Origin: Congeria kusceri
Lineage: Eukaryota; Mollusca; Bivalvia; Myida; Dreissenidae
Assembly (NCBI GenBank): GCA_027627225.1
Contig: CM051034.1
Location: forward strand, 5,386,858 to 5,450,857
DNA length: 64,000 bases
Direction of reading: 5' to 3'
The notes below the pieces were generated by a model that saw nothing but the letters and a program-made list of their open reading frames with translations, was not told where the DNA came from and ran no database searches. The translations under genes were made by a program, and so were the position numbers. Positions 12,046 to 25,464 of the stretch are shown in pieces. Every line of letters starts with the position of its first letter. Position 1 is the first letter of the stretch.

Positions 12046-12540
12046 ACTATTTATAATACGGCGGCGGTATTGTTGTTATGCCCCAAAGGAGGCATATTAA
12101 CATCGAACCGTCCGTCCGTCTGTCCGTGCGTCCGTCTGTCCGGAAGTCCGTCCGGCCAAGGTTAAAGTTTGTCAAATATCGTGAATACTATCAAAGGTAT
12201 TAACTTGAGATACTTCTTTCTATCAATGTCTCCACCAGTGAAAGCTACCCCCATAACTCTGTTTTGTATTTTGACAGATTTATGTCCATTTTTAACTGAG
12301 ACGTTTTGATTAAAGTTTTTCACCAAGCCCAATATTTTCAATGCTATCAGAGGTATTTTCTAGAAACTAAATATACTTCTTAACTATCAACGTGTTCACC
12401 AGAGAAAGCAAGCCCGATACAGTTTCCATATGTGATTGGAATGTGTAACATTTTGTTGGACACCTTTATTTCCACCAAACTGTGATCAGAATAAACTAGT
12501 ATTAGAATATTTAAAATCAAACTTATATTTTGTTCATTAA
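12046..12540 (+). mobile_element. Hairpin-headed pearl-like element, partial
   Basis: It begins with a hairpin (TATGCC…GGCATA, about 12079-12098) followed by a CCGTCCGTCTGTCC microsatellite. At about 12240-12330 comes one copy of the core found seven or eight times at 40730-42000 (CATAACTCTGTTTTGTATTT then GACAG-TTTATG). Hairpin, CCGT microsatellite and ~160-bp core match the described layout of bivalve pearl elements, non-autonomous and thought to be Helitron-related. I did not find the right terminus. Confidence 0.6.
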
Positions 12541-12937
12541 GCAAACGTCTCGAACATATAATAATGTTAATTTTAATTTTATGCGTTGGTACACTAGAGG
12601 TAGAATCGAGAAGATTGCACCATCATGAAAATATATCAAAGCGTATAAGAAAATGGCAATACATTGTTACGTACATGAAAATAACTTGTCCTTTTTTCGT
12701 GAATGTAACCTTTCTGCAACGAGTTTTGTCTGAATGAATCAATAAATGTTAATACAAAGCAAAAACACGATACAATATATCAAGCCTTTAACATATCATC
12801 AACTAAACAATAAGAACTATATATAATACAACATACGACAGTCCACATTATGCGTGAAAGTCCAACTTAACAATATATTAAACCCAAGCGTCAAAAATTC
12901 TCAACGAATGACTTTCGTGTATTTGTTTATGATTAGG
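12541..12937. other. No recognised feature
   Basis: AT-rich, non-coding sequence between the pearl-like element and the large minisatellite. Confidence 0.4.
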
Positions 12938-15900
12938 ATAGCAATAACAAAAACACACGCATGGACAAAATGCTAACAATGACACACACATGGACATAAT
13001 GCTAACAATAACACACACATGGACAAAATGCTAACAATAACACACACATGGACAAAATGCTAACAATGACACACACATGGACATAATGCTAACAATAACA
13101 CACACATGGACAAAATGCTAACAATAACGCACGCATGGACAAAATGCTAACAATGACACACACATGGACATATTGCTAACAATAACACACACATGGACAT
13201 AATGCTAACAATAACACACACATGAACATAATGCTAACAATAACACACACATGGACATAATGCTAACAATAACACACGCATGGACATGATGCTAACAATG
13301 ACACAAACATGGACATAATGCTAACAATAACACACACATGGACATAATGCTAAAAATAACACACACATGGACATAATGCTAACAATAACACACACATGGA
13401 CATAATGATAACAATAACACACGCATGGACATAATGCTAACAATGACACAAACATGGACAAAATGCTAACAATAACACACACATGGACATAATGCTAACA
13501 ATAACAAAACATGGACATAATGCTAACAATAACACACACATGGACATAATGCTAACAATAACAAAACATGGACATAATGCTAACAATGACACACACATGG
13601 ACAAAATGCTAACAATGACACACACATGGACATGATGCTAACAATGACACACACATGGACAAAATGCTAACAATGACACACACATGGACAAAATGCTAAC
13701 AATGACACACACATGGACAAAATGCTAACAATGACACACACATGGACATGATGCTAACAATGACACACACATGGACAAAATGCTAACAATGACACACACA
13801 TGGACAAAATGCTAACAATGACACACACATGGACATGATGCTAACAATGACACACACATGGACAAAATGCTAACAATGACACACACATGGACAATATGCT
13901 AACAATGACACACACATGGACATGATGCTAACAATGACACACACATGGACAAAATGCTAACAATGACACACACATGGACAAAATGCTAACAATGACACAC
14001 ACATGGACATGATGCTAACAATGACACACACATGGACATGATGCTAACAATGACAAACACATGGACATAATGCTAACAATGACACACACATGGACAAAAT
14101 GCTAACAATGACACACACATGGACAAAATGCTAACAATGACACACACATGGACATGATGCTAACAATGACACACACATGGACAAAATGCTAACAATGACA
14201 CACACATTGACAAAATGCTAACAATAACACACACATGGACAAAATGCTAACAATAACACACACATGGACAAAATGCTAACAATGACACACACATGGACAA
14301 AATGCTAACAATTACACACACAAGGACATGATGCTAACAATGACAAACACATGGACATGATGCTAACAATGACAAACACATGGACATGATGCTAACAATG
14401 ACAAACACATGGACATAATGCTAACAATGACACACACATGGACATGATGCTAACAATGACAAACACATGGACATGATGCTAACAATGATAAACACATGGA
14501 CATGATGCTAACAATGACAAACACATGGACATGATGCTAAAAATGACAAACACATGGACATGATGCTAACAATGACAAACACATGGACATGATGCTAACA
14601 ATGACACACACATGGACATGATGCTAACAATGACAAACACATGGACATGATGCTAACAATGACAAACACATGGACATGATGCTAACAATGACAAACACAT
14701 GGGCATAATGCTAACAATGACACACACATGGACATGATGCTAACAATGACAAACACATGGACATGATGCTAACAATGATAAACACATGGACATGATGCTA
14801 ACAATGACACAGACATGGACAAAATGCTAACAATGACAAACACATGGACATGATGCTAACAATAACACACGCATGGACATAATGCTAACAATGACACAAA
14901 CATGGACATAATGCTAACAATAACACACACATGGACATAATGCTAACAATAACACACACATGGACATAATGCTAACAATAACACACACATGGACATAATG
15001 CTAACAATAACACACACATGGACATAATGCTAACAATAACACACGCATGGACATAATGCTAACAATGACACAAACATGGACAAAATGCTAACAATAACAC
15101 ACACATGGACATAATGCTAACAATAACAAAACATGGACATAATGCTAACAAAAACACACACATGGACATAATGCTAACAATAACAAAACATGGACATAAT
15201 GCTAACAATGACACACACATGGACAAAATGCTAACAATGACACACACATGGACATGATGCTAACAATGACACACACATGGACAAAATGCTAACAATGACA
15301 CACACATGGACAAAATGCTAACAATGACATACACATGGACATGATGCTAACAATGACACACACATGGACAAAATGCTAACAATGACAGACACATGGACAA
15401 AATGCTAACAATGACACACACATGGACAAAATGCTAACAATGACAAACACATGGACATGATGCTAACAATGACAAACACATGGACATAATGCTAACAATG
15501 ACACACACATTGACAAAATGCTAACAATGACACACACATGGACAAAATGCTAACAATGACACACACATGGATATGATGCTAACAATGACACACACATGGA
15601 CAAAATGCTAACAATGACACACACATGGACAAAATGCTAACAATGACACACACATGGACATGATGCTAACAATGACACACACATGGACAAAATGCTAACA
15701 ATGACACACACATGGACAAAATGCTAACAATGACACACACATGGACAAAATGCTAACAATGACACACACGTGGACATGATGCTAACAATGACAAACACAT
15801 GGACATAATGCTAACAATGACACACACATGGACAAAATGCTAACAATGACACACACATGGACAAAATGCTAACAATGACACACACATGGACATGATGCTA

Positions 15901-17540
15901 ACAATGACACACACATGGACAAAATGCTAACAATGACACACACATGGACAAAATGCTAACAATAACACACACATGGACAAAATGCTAACAATAACACACA
16001 CATGGACAAAATGCTAACAATGACACACACATGGACAAAATGCTAACAATGACACACACAAGGACATGATGCTAACAATGACAAACACATGGACATAATG
16101 CTAACAATGACACACACATGGACATGATGCTAACAATGACAAACACATGGACATGATGCTAACAATGCCACACACATGGACATAATGATAACAATGACAC
16201 ACACATGGACATGATGCTAACAATGACAAACACATGGACATGATGCTAACAATGACAAACACATGGACATGATGCTAACAATGACACACACATGGACATG
16301 ATGCTAACAATGACAAAGACATGGACATGATGCTAACAATGACAAAGACATGGACATGATGCTAACAATGAGAAACACATGGACATGATGCTAACAATGA
16401 CAAACACATGGACATAATGCTAACAATGACACACACATGGACATGATGCTAACAATGACAAACACATGGACATGATGCTAACAATGATAAACACATGGAC
16501 ATGATGCTAACAATGACACACACATGGACAAAATGCTAACAATGACAAACACATGGACATGATGCTAACAATGACAAACACATGGACAAAATGCTAACAA
16601 TGACAAACACATGGACATGATGCTAACAATGACAAACACATGGACAAAATGCTAACAATGACAAACACATGGACATGATGCTAACAATGACAAACACATG
16701 GACATGATGCTAACAATGACAAACACATGGACATGATGCTAACAATGACAAACACATGGACATAATGCTAACAATGACACACACATGGACATGATGCTAA
16801 CAATGACAAACACATGGACATGATGCTAACAATGACAAACACATGGACATGATGCTAAAAATGACGAACACATGGACATGATGCTAACAATGACAAACAC
16901 ATGGACATGATGCTAACAATGACAAACACATGGACATAATGCTAACAATGACACACACATGGACATGATGCTAACAATTACAAACACATGGACATGATGC
17001 TAACAATGACAAACACATGGACATGATGCTAACAATGACACACACATGGACAAAATGCTAACAATGACAAACACATGGACATGATGCTAACAATGACAAA
17101 CACATGGACAAAATGCTAACAATGACAAACACATGGACATGATGCTAACAATGACAAACACATGGACATAATGCTAACAATGACAAACACATGGACGAAT
17201 GCTAACAATGACAAACACATGGACATGATGCTAACAATAACACAAACATGGACATAATGCTTAGAATAACACACGCACGGACATAATGCTAACAATAACA
17301 CAAACATGGACATAATGCTTACAATAACACACACATGGACATAATGCTAACAATAACACAAATATGGACTTAATGCTAACAATAACACACACATGGACAT
17401 AATGCTATCAATAACACAAACATGGACATAATGTTAACAATAACACAAACATGGACATAATGCTAACAATAACACACACATGGACAAAGTGCTAAAAATA
17501 GCGCACACATGGACACAATGCTAAAATAACACAAACATGT
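12938..17540. repeat. 4.6-kb minisatellite of 29-bp units
   Basis: Roughly 155-160 head-to-tail copies of a 29-bp unit, TGGACATAATGCTAACAAT followed by (A/G)ACACACACA, with occasional 28-bp units. Variants occur at the GACATAATG/GACAAAATG/GACATGATG positions and at ACACAC/ACAAAC, in blocks rather than at random. A segment around 13437-13625 reappears almost unchanged at 15059-15247, an offset of 1622 bases, showing duplication of a multi-unit block. Because 29 is not a multiple of three, open frames here (about 62-72 codons on the minus strand) read through successive frames of the unit. They are artefacts of repetition. Confidence 0.97.
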
Positions 17541-17880
17541 ATAGTTCAATTTACTTATAAACACCTGGTGACATAATTATTGTACACGCCTATCCAGACA
17601 GTAACAACATTTGTCAAATGAATTGTGTCAATGATCGTTTAAGATACATTTAAAATTCATTGAACATCAAATAAATACCTATAAACGTGCATAATAATAT
17701 TAAGTTACGTATCTTCGTAATGTTGAAACAGCCATCACAACTCTTATACAACGAAAGATTTAACAACGTATTTTCTAAAATTAAATCCTAAACAAACAAT
17801 GTTAACCATGTAACTTATTTAGTCTGTCTTTACAAAGGCAACCAAACGGATTGTATGCACATAATTTACATATATTTAAC
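17541..17880. other. No recognised feature
   Basis: AT-rich unique-looking sequence between the minisatellite and the GPCR relic; possibly the 3' flank of the latter on the minus strand. Confidence 0.4.
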
Positions 17881-19070
17881 TCAACAACAGATGAAAATGA
17901 AACCTACAAGTCCTCGAACGTGTTGTCGGAATTTCCTGTTGAACCAAACGTATACAATTGGATTGGCCACATTGTTCAGTAAGTAGGTCATTCTGCCAAA
18001 CAACATAAAGCGAACAACCATCGGGTCAAACCTCACGTCTGGGTCTGTTACAAGACAAAAAACAAATCCAAGGCGGTATCCACGAAATAACGAAGACGGC
18101 GCAACCAGAAAGGTGATGCCCGCGGCCCTTATACTCGCTCTCTGTATGCCTCGAACCATCCGTTGGCACTTGGCAGACGGTGCCTGTTGTGCCTGTTTCG
18201 ATTTTGCATTTGTCATAAAATATGTTTGCCTGAACATGAGATTCATCACTAAAGACGACATTGTTACGTTTTACAGAGGTTTTGATTGATCGGTCCTTCT
18301 ACCTCCACTTGAAGGTATTGGTGTTAGTTGTCAGTAAAGGAAACATTCCAGACAGGCTCAATTTTATTTCGATGAAATCCAAGACAAGTAAAGACGCTAA
18401 ACTTTTCGCTCGCTTCTCCTGATGGTCAGTACCACGTTGGTATAACTTATAATGAAAGCCAGGGTCGCAATGCAAAACACTATGAAAACGATCAAGTAAT
18501 ACAAGAACAGTTTGGTGTCCATCGCAACTGATACACAACCCGTACCAACATTACGATGCATGAATAAACATGGAGTAGAAAGTAATGTCGTTGATAAAGT
18601 TATAAGCAGACATCCATTTCTAGCGCGTTTCTGTGTCAATATTTTAACGCTTGGTCGGCAGATCTTTAGATATCTATAAATAGCCAATCCACAAATAAAA
18701 AAGGATGAAGATAAAACTATGGACTGGCTTAAGAACATGTGCAACTTGCAAATGATGTCATTTCCGTAATGTGTCCAAACGTTGTTCGTGAACGTGACGT
18801 AGACTGATACATTGAAGACTGAAGAGAGGAAATCGCAGGTCGCTATGAACAAAATGAACCAGTCAGTCGTGTTTGCAGGTTTATGCCTGACGAAGACGAT
18901 AAGTACGACACGATTTCCTGGAACACCCAAAGCGATTATGACATACAGAAACACATTGTATGCAGCTCGTATTTCTTGTGTTATGGCAGGCAAGTTGTTG
19001 CTCAAGAGTTGTAGAGAGGTGTTGCCCAGTTCCGTGGCGGATGTGTTAAGATCGTGGACTGTTTGTCCAT
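17881..19070 (-). pseudogene. Class-A (rhodopsin-like) GPCR, frameshifted relic
   Basis: A seven-transmembrane receptor is spread over at least two minus-strand frames. Frame 19005-18397 gives TM1 (GVPGN, with the conserved GN), TM2 (IATCD, Asp about residue 58), TM3 starting at a conserved Cys (about 86) and ending LAIYRYLKICRP, then TM4 and TM5. Frame 18261-17881 gives TM6 and TM7 with the hallmark NPIVY (about residues 100-104 of that frame). Intracellular loop 3 lies in yet another frame (18299-18400). Upstream of 19005 the frame stays open with two NTS glycosylation sequons, but the only nearby ATG (19070-19068) is in a different frame. So there are two or more frameshifts and no usable start. 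The DRY motif reads YRY and the TM6 CWxP motif is absent. Probably a decayed single-exon receptor; assembly errors could explain some shifts. Ligand unknown. Confidence 0.8.
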
Positions 19071-19195
19071 TTTGGTGTCGTCTATTCTGAAACTTTTGTA
19101 AATATTTGAAGAATATAATTCAGTTAGAAAAACCTTACTCCCATTATATTTTTAGTATGAAAATGTAGATTGTATACAAGTTCAAAACAGCATAT

Positions 19196-19382
19196 GAGGT
19201 CGCTATCGCGTAGTGGATATGGTGTCCGGCTAGTGATCGGGAGGTCCCGTGTTCGATCTTGGAGCGTTTTCAAGATCTCCCCCAAAGATACAAAGTACTG
19301 GTTCTACCCAGGAAACGCACGCGATAGTGTCTCAATAAGCCACTGGCTTTCGATGCAATGGACCTAAAATAAATAGGTTTAA
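19196..19382 (+). mobile_element. tRNA-derived SINE
   Basis: A tRNA-like head on the plus strand has an A-box-like GCGTAGTGGATATGG and a B-box GTGTTCGATC. It is followed by the body CTGGTTCTACCCAGGAAACG and a tail ending AAATAAATAGGTTT, a layout typical of molluscan SINEs. The head is not a functional tRNA because its stems do not pair. Confidence 0.7.
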
Positions 19383-19891
19383 ACTAAAACAGGGCTGTCG
19401 TTCATATTCTGCCTACAAATAATGCGAATTTATTACACTGTCCTAAAACTATATTTATATATTATTTGAACTTTATATACACATTTATTATACATTCATT
19501 TCTTATCTTGCTGATTATACATTTTGAAGAAGAATGTCAGCAAAACTTAGGCTGAGTGTGCAATACCTCCCAACATTGCTATCTTAGTCTTTTGTGTTAG
19601 TTATTGTTATTTCCAAATATGTTTTTTTCCATTTTGGGTAGCAATATGCATCTAACAAAGAAACAGTCTGGCAACGAGTTAAAAATCCATTTAAATGCAT
19701 TTGAATAGTTTATAAACATTTATTAAGGGAAGCAATATGCAGTTAACAAAGAAACAGCCTGCTTCCGCCAACAGTCTAATCAATTTACATGCATCTAAAT
19801 GTTGTTATTTTTTCTTCTATTAATAGCCATGTTTATTTCTGTCTTGGGCAAAATTGTTGAATCAATCAGCCTCGTTTAGATATATAGGATC
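19383..19891. other. No gene; short direct duplication
   Basis: The block GCAATATGCATCTAACAAAG plus flank at about 19642-19672 recurs at about 19731-19760. Nothing else recognised. Confidence 0.5.
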
Positions 19892-20170
19892 TTGTCATTT
19901 CATACCATTTTTTATTAAACGAGTTCAGGAATTGTGTTAGTAAGCGAGCCTTTGGCGAGCTGACTAACGAATTTCCTGGACGAGTTTAATAAAATATGGT
20001 ATAAATGACAACGAGTGTTAGGTCTTTTTATCACACGCTTTTAACCGAAAAAAAAAATATTATTATAACAAAAAATGTTGATAAATTCTAAAAGTTGTGT
20101 ACTGTGACGTCATTTCAATGTTTACGACGTCATTTCAGCGATTGGTCAGCCGAAGAATATGTAGCCAATC
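19892..20170. repeat. 120-bp hairpin with CRE and CCAAT sites
   Basis: Bases 19892-20011 form a long inverted repeat: TTGTCATTT at the left pairs with AAATGACAA at the right, through TTTATTAAACGAGTTCAGGAA and its near complement. The loop is GCGAGCCTTTGGCGAGC. To the right lie TGACGTCA (20105-20112), CGACGTCA (20125-20132), ATTGG (20141) and CCAAT (20165-20169), a cluster that would suit a promoter. The loop core recurs in reverse at 34545-34659. Confidence 0.7.
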
Positions 20171-20842
20171 AAAGCGCTCAAAATGTTATCTTACACATGT
20201 ATAAGATAAAAATATTCGTTATGGCTGTATTACACGGAAAACAAGGTATGGCATATGATATAAGGGGATCCGAGTTATGTATACAATTCAAGAAATTCTT
20301 TCCAACGACTTTGCAATCGACAATTAAATTAAAATTAAAGTGTATAGCATTTAAACACCATGACGTTTTCTACATAAACAAGAAACAATATTAAGAATAA
20401 ACCACATGGAAATCAACTATATTGCAACAACTGTCAAATGAAAAATCACAACACCAGAGACTATAGAAGAAGCCCACAAAACAATCCTTGAATGAAAATG
20501 CACCACACATTCTAGAAATGTGTGAAACTTTTCTTAGCGAAAATGTTTCAGATAACATTTTTTTGTCATTCCAATTTTATTTCTTTTCAAACCACAATAT
20601 ACATATTACATTAAATCAGTTTATAGTACAAAGTGTGTTTTACACATAAATTTTTATCTATACAACATAAAGAAAACAAAGAAAAAATGTCTTTGAATAA
20701 TATGCCCTTGCATAATGAAGAGAAGAAAAGTTTTTGCTAAGTTTAACATGGATGGGTTCGTAAAAAGATTAGAATGAAATAAAATGAGTCCAGCGTGACA
20801 GGAAATGTTCATACCTATTTTGTACGTGTGAAATTGTTTCTT
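20171..20842. other. No recognised gene
   Basis: AT-rich sequence. A 99-codon frame (20095-20394) begins inside the hairpin/CRE element and has no recognisable domain, so I do not call it a gene. Confidence 0.4.
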
Positions 20843-21830
20843 CTAGTTTATTCGTTTTCTGAGGACATTTTTAAACATATTTATTTGTGGCACACTGTTT
20901 TCATTTTTACATTTAAATATATAAAATTTTGCAAACAAAATTATAAAGTTAATGCAGTATGAATTCATTTTAGTAACAGTTTGAATATTACAAAATGATA
21001 TGTTAGCATAATTCAAATCTAGCGTATCTACCATGCCCAACATGTCCTGTATAAATTTTTGAAGGCATGTCCAAAATATTTGTACGTATTGACATTCCCA
21101 AAACATGTGGATACTTGAATCAGGATACATTGAACAAAAATCGCACAAACTTGAAGACTTTATTTTGCATTTATGCAAAAAGATGTTGTTCGGAATAATT
21201 TGCATTAAATATTTGTATTGAAAGCTTCTCAATTTAGTATCAATAGATAATTTTAAAGGTTGAGTGAACATTAATTTTGAATTAATTTCTTCCAAATTTA
21301 GTAATACTTTTCATTTATATATTTGTTTAAAATCTTTTGGTTTTTCTTTTAATACTAGTTTTTCACATACTAGTTTACTTAATTTGGTTGATTCTGTGAT
21401 GTTGATGAACATGTATTCTGGAGCGGAATACTCGATGTGGCTTTGCTGTAATAATTGTTTCCATTCAATAGGAATGCTGTTTATCAAAGCGTTATATTTC
21501 AAAAAATCATCTTTGTTTAAATTATAAAGGTAAACGATTTCTGGAAAAGTGTAAAATTGTTTGGTTCTGAAATTGAATATATGTTCTAACATTTGTACTC
21601 CGTTTTCAAACCATGTTTTAAAAAATATTTTTTGTTATTATGCTTTATAAATGTATTATTCCAAATAAGTTGTTTTTGGATTGGCATGTGGTCATCGTTA
21701 CAGGACGCGCAAAGCCATCCGTGAATCACATTTTTCAGAAACTCAGATTTTATATTTGTGGTTTTAACGTCAGCGGATTTTTTTAATTTGATTTAAATAT
21801 TAATGAACCACCGAATTTATCTAGCATGTT
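20843..21830 (-). pseudogene. C-terminal relic of an L1/Tx1-like LINE
   Basis: Minus-strand frames 21592-21311 and 21295-20843 read like the region downstream of a LINE reverse transcriptase. The pattern is PIEWKQLL, then DTKLRSFQYKYLMQIIPNN, then a zinc-binding segment CDFCSMYP…HMFWECQ. Further upstream (to about 21830) a shifted frame continues with FLKNVIHGW. The polymerase core is absent. The frame is broken between 21311 and 21295 and again near 21600. A dead fragment of an L1/Tx1-clade element. Confidence 0.7.
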
Positions 21831-21837
21831 GGTGTAG

Positions 21838-23545
21838 ATTTGTATCAATTTAGATTCTGTTTGGAAAATAAAGCGTTTAACCCATATAAAATTTTATGTA
21901 TTAATGGATATGTGTTTGAAAGGAAAGATAGGCACGATAAAAAGGGTGGTGGAATATTAGTATATATCAGAGAGGATGTATCATATAGGCGACGTTCCGA
22001 TATTGAAACTAATAACATTGAATCAATTTGGATTGAAGTAGTATGTAATAAGTATAAACCATTTCTGGTAAATTTTATTTGTCGCCCGCCTAGTTCATTG
22101 CAGACATGGATAGATGATTATGAGGAGCAACCTGAAATTTCTGATCTGTTAAATATTAATTACATTGTACTAGGTGATATGAATTTAAATTATAACCCAA
22201 ACTATAACAACTTTAGCAATACAAATTGGAATGATACTGTACAAAAATATAACCTTTATCAACTTATTAAAGCTCCTACAAGAATTACTAAACGTAGCAC
22301 AACAATTATTGACCATATATATACAATTGTACAAAAAACATAATCAAAACATTTGTAGCAAATGTAACAATTAGTGACCATAAACCTATTTGTGTAATTC
22401 GATCATTTACAAATAAAATAAAGAAAGCGGGTGAAGGACATAAATAATTAACATACATATGTTTTAAAAACTTGATAATGTTGAAACATATCATGACTCA
22501 AACAAAGCACTTAATGTCTTTTACGAGATTTTAAATTTTGCCCAAACCAAACACGCGCCTATAAAAACTAAACGTATTAAACGCGACTATCAACCAGACT
22601 GGTTTACTGAAGAAATAAAGGCTTTGTTATTTAACCGAGACTTATGTCATAAAAATGGCGATTTTGAACAATACAAAATGTTGCGAAATCAAGTTACATC
22701 AAAAATAAAACATGGAAAGAAACATTTCTTTCATAAAGCTATTCAGAAAAATAAACACAGTTCATTTCTATAGAAAAATTTGAAAACAATTTCACATTTG
22801 GAAGAATCAAAGCATATCGAAATTCCAAAGAAACTTGTCATCGTTAATTCTACAATGGTAAATAATGAAATTTACATTGTTAATGATTTGAATAAATACT
22901 TTATAAATATATCAGACATCATCAAGGAAAAATCATACTCAGAAGAGTATTTAACTAATTTAAAGGAAACTCTGGATAAGCAAATACACAAATATGAATT
23001 TGACATTGAGTGTATTAGTTCAAATGAAGTTAAGAAGATAATAGAAAATCTCAACATCAATAAATCTACTGGCATTGATGGCGTTAGCGCAAGGATATTG
23101 AAACATTGTGGGGATATTATAACTCCAGCTATTACATCAATTATTAATAACAGCATTTCATCTGGAGTATTCCCAGATTCACTAAAATTTGCTAGAGTTC
23201 TGCCAATATTCAAATCGGGCAACCCTGAATCACCTTGCAAGTATCGTCCAATATCAATTTTGCCAACTATTTCAAAAATATATGAAAGGTATATTTCTAC
23301 ACAAATACATTCATATTTTGAACAAATGAACATTATTCATTATGCTCAATCTGGTTTTAGAAAACATCACTCATTATTAAATTTACTTTGTGGTTGTTTT
23401 GAAATTATATGTTAAATGCGAATTTGGTTGAATGTTTGAATTTGTATGAAGGCCATATGAAAATAAGGTATGTTTTTATCATGACAATACTATGTCTTAT
23501 ATGTCACCTTCGTAAAATAAAGTGATTATAATTATTATTATTATT
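21838..23545 (+). pseudogene. CR1/Nimb-like LINE, internally deleted
   Basis: The plus strand carries an endonuclease domain at 21840-22343 (GGGILVYI, LGDMNLNY, IDHIYT). The catalytic SDHKPI follows at about 22370 in another frame, so one frameshift breaks it. A reverse-transcriptase N-terminal half follows in 22780-23415 (NINKSTGIDGVSARILK, ARVLPIFKSGNP, YRPISILPTISKIYE, AQSGFRKHHS). Just after that the sequence jumps to what looks like the 3' end (AATAAAGTGATTATAATT then ATT repeats at about 23520-23548). The catalytic FxDD part of the RT is therefore missing. The (ATT)n tail suits CR1/L2-group elements. Confidence 0.8.
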
Positions 23546-24710
23546 ATTACATTACAGATAATATTTTGGACTGCAAAAAAATATAAGAGCAAAAAAATAT
23601 GAAACACAGACTATGAACTTTAAAATAGTTTTTTTCTGGACATATAATATACAACAACACACAAATTAGTACTTATATCGTTGTTATTATTTTTATTATT
23701 GTTATCACATGTATATTTTAAATAACTTAGTGATGTCCTTATTAATCATTTAGTCAGAAATCTTTTTTTCTATTAACTTATTTGTAGTTAAGGTACAGTT
23801 TCTTTTTGGTAGGCGTTGAAACATTTTACATGCAGTCCAGTACACTTAAACTGTGTGGTGAATATGCGGAAACAAGTTTAACAAATAAGTTAATTATTTT
23901 TTTTGGCCTAATACATGAAGGTCAATACCAGTAACTAGCCGGGAATCCCCCTGTGGTCCGTATTTCAAATAGTTCGTTTTTTATTATGTTAAAAAAAGGG
24001 CATTTCACATAGCTGACACTGGTTCAAATGGTTATTTCCTGAAAAACACGTGTCTCTTGTGTGCATTTTGATGTATCGGGACACTGAAGTGCTTGAAATT
24101 TGAATTGTCAGCAGTTTATGTATCTAGACAGCTTTGCTTTTGTCAAAATCGCGAATGCATTTTTTTCCATCGAAACGAGCGAACGGACGAACGTGTCTCT
24201 TACACGAAACATTAGGAACAATATACTGGTGTAGTGAACTATTGAGTCAAGTGATGCCAACTTTGTGCCATACACTGAAGTTTCCTAATAAAATTTAATT
24301 TTAATTTGCAAGAAATCTCTTTTTCTATGACCTTATTTAAAGTTAAGGTACTTTTTTTTTTTGTGGCGCAAAAAAATGTTTAATTTAATTTTGCTGACGT
24401 GGTGTCGGGAAATATATGAAATTGCTTGGAATTGGTACCACTCCACTTTATCATATTAGATCTTTCTTATGAATGCATAAAACAAGGTGAAATTTGGCGT
24501 GATTGCTTATGAAACATTGAATAAAAAATCTACCGATTTAGATTTTTGAAAACTAAACTACTATAGTATTTATTGAGAAAAAGAATTTTAAAATAAAAAT
24601 GGGCATTGATTCCAGACGTATTTCGATGTATTTGAGAACTGAATTGTGTTTTTATCCTGAAATTTTCTGTGGCAACTCTTTATTGTCTCTGACATCCATA
24701 CTGTAATTTG
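23546..24710. other. No recognised gene
   Basis: AT-rich sequence with scattered T-runs. Two loosely similar passages (about 23750-23830 and 24300-24365, around TTATTT-AAGTTAAGGTAC) hint at an old duplication. No coding signal. Confidence 0.4.
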
Positions 24711-24985
24711 AAGTAAGTAAAGTAAAGTGTTCGTTTATTATAGAGTCTCCCCTCGCGATTAAGGGCCAGCCAGTTTTGACATATGAGACACCATTACTAA
24801 TGAACATCTTTACTCCCGATTCCTATTCTATATGCCGGGCGCTAGGCAGGAAGATAATCGGTACCCTTCGATTTTACTAGCTGCTGGGTAGGCAGCCGGT
24901 CATATCAGAACAAGCCCTTTGCGAGACTCGAACCTTCGACCTCCCGCTCCGTAGGCGAACGCCCTAACCACAAGGCCACGGAGAC
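24711..24985 (-). mobile_element. tRNA-derived SINE (Arg-like head)
   Basis: On the minus strand a tRNA-like head starts at about 24985, with A-box TGGTTAGGGCG, anticodon-loop CTACGGA (ACG) and B-box GGTTCGAGTC. The body extends left to an AAGTAAGT-type tail at 24711-24730. It is a SINE rather than a gene because the 3' acceptor side is replaced by body sequence. Confidence 0.75.
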
Positions 24986-25289
24986 AGTATTTAGGAAGCA
25001 AAGCAAGTACATTCACAAATCAAGGTAATGTGACCACATTGTCTTTGGTTTATCAATTTCGCTAAACACTGGCGCATTCGCTGACCAGGAACCGGTACTA
25101 TGGTGTGGTTTAGCAGACCTACGTATTTGGAGAAAACAACTTTTGAATTGTCCGGAATCTGTTTTCATATTTAATTTGTATTGGGTTTCTTTAACATGAC
25201 TTTTTTAACTGGAATGACTGTCAATTTTTTATAGCTTTTGTGTTAATTGTGTTATTATAAAATTTTCATGTGTGTTTAAAAATATGTAT
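24986..25289. other. No recognised feature
   Basis: Unique-looking AT-rich spacer between a SINE and a LINE tail. Confidence 0.4.
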
Positions 25290-25464
25290 TATTTTACTTT
25301 AATTATATGTTTAACATTAATGTTGCCTAAAAAAAGAAGGCAATATTGTAAATAAGATGTGTATTGTTTAAATGTTTTACTAAGCTGTCTGTAACGATAC
25401 ATGTTTCTTAATATGTTAACTTCTGAAAATAAAGATTTATTATTATTATTATTATTATTATAAC
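25290..25464 (+). mobile_element. LINE 3' tail with (ATT)n
   Basis: The sequence ends GAAAATAAAGATTTATTATT and continues as a TTA/ATT microsatellite to about 25462. This has the same form as the CR1-like tail at about 23520. Only the 3' untranslated end appears to be present. Confidence 0.5.

Noticed and set aside
13437..17334. Cys/Val/Met-rich minus-strand open frames in the minisatellite
   Set aside because: They arise from reading a stop-poor 29-bp unit through successive frames and have no independent support.
12938..17540. Regularly spaced repeats that could be mistaken for a CRISPR array
   Set aside because: Units are directly adjacent with no unique spacers, and the genome is eukaryotic.
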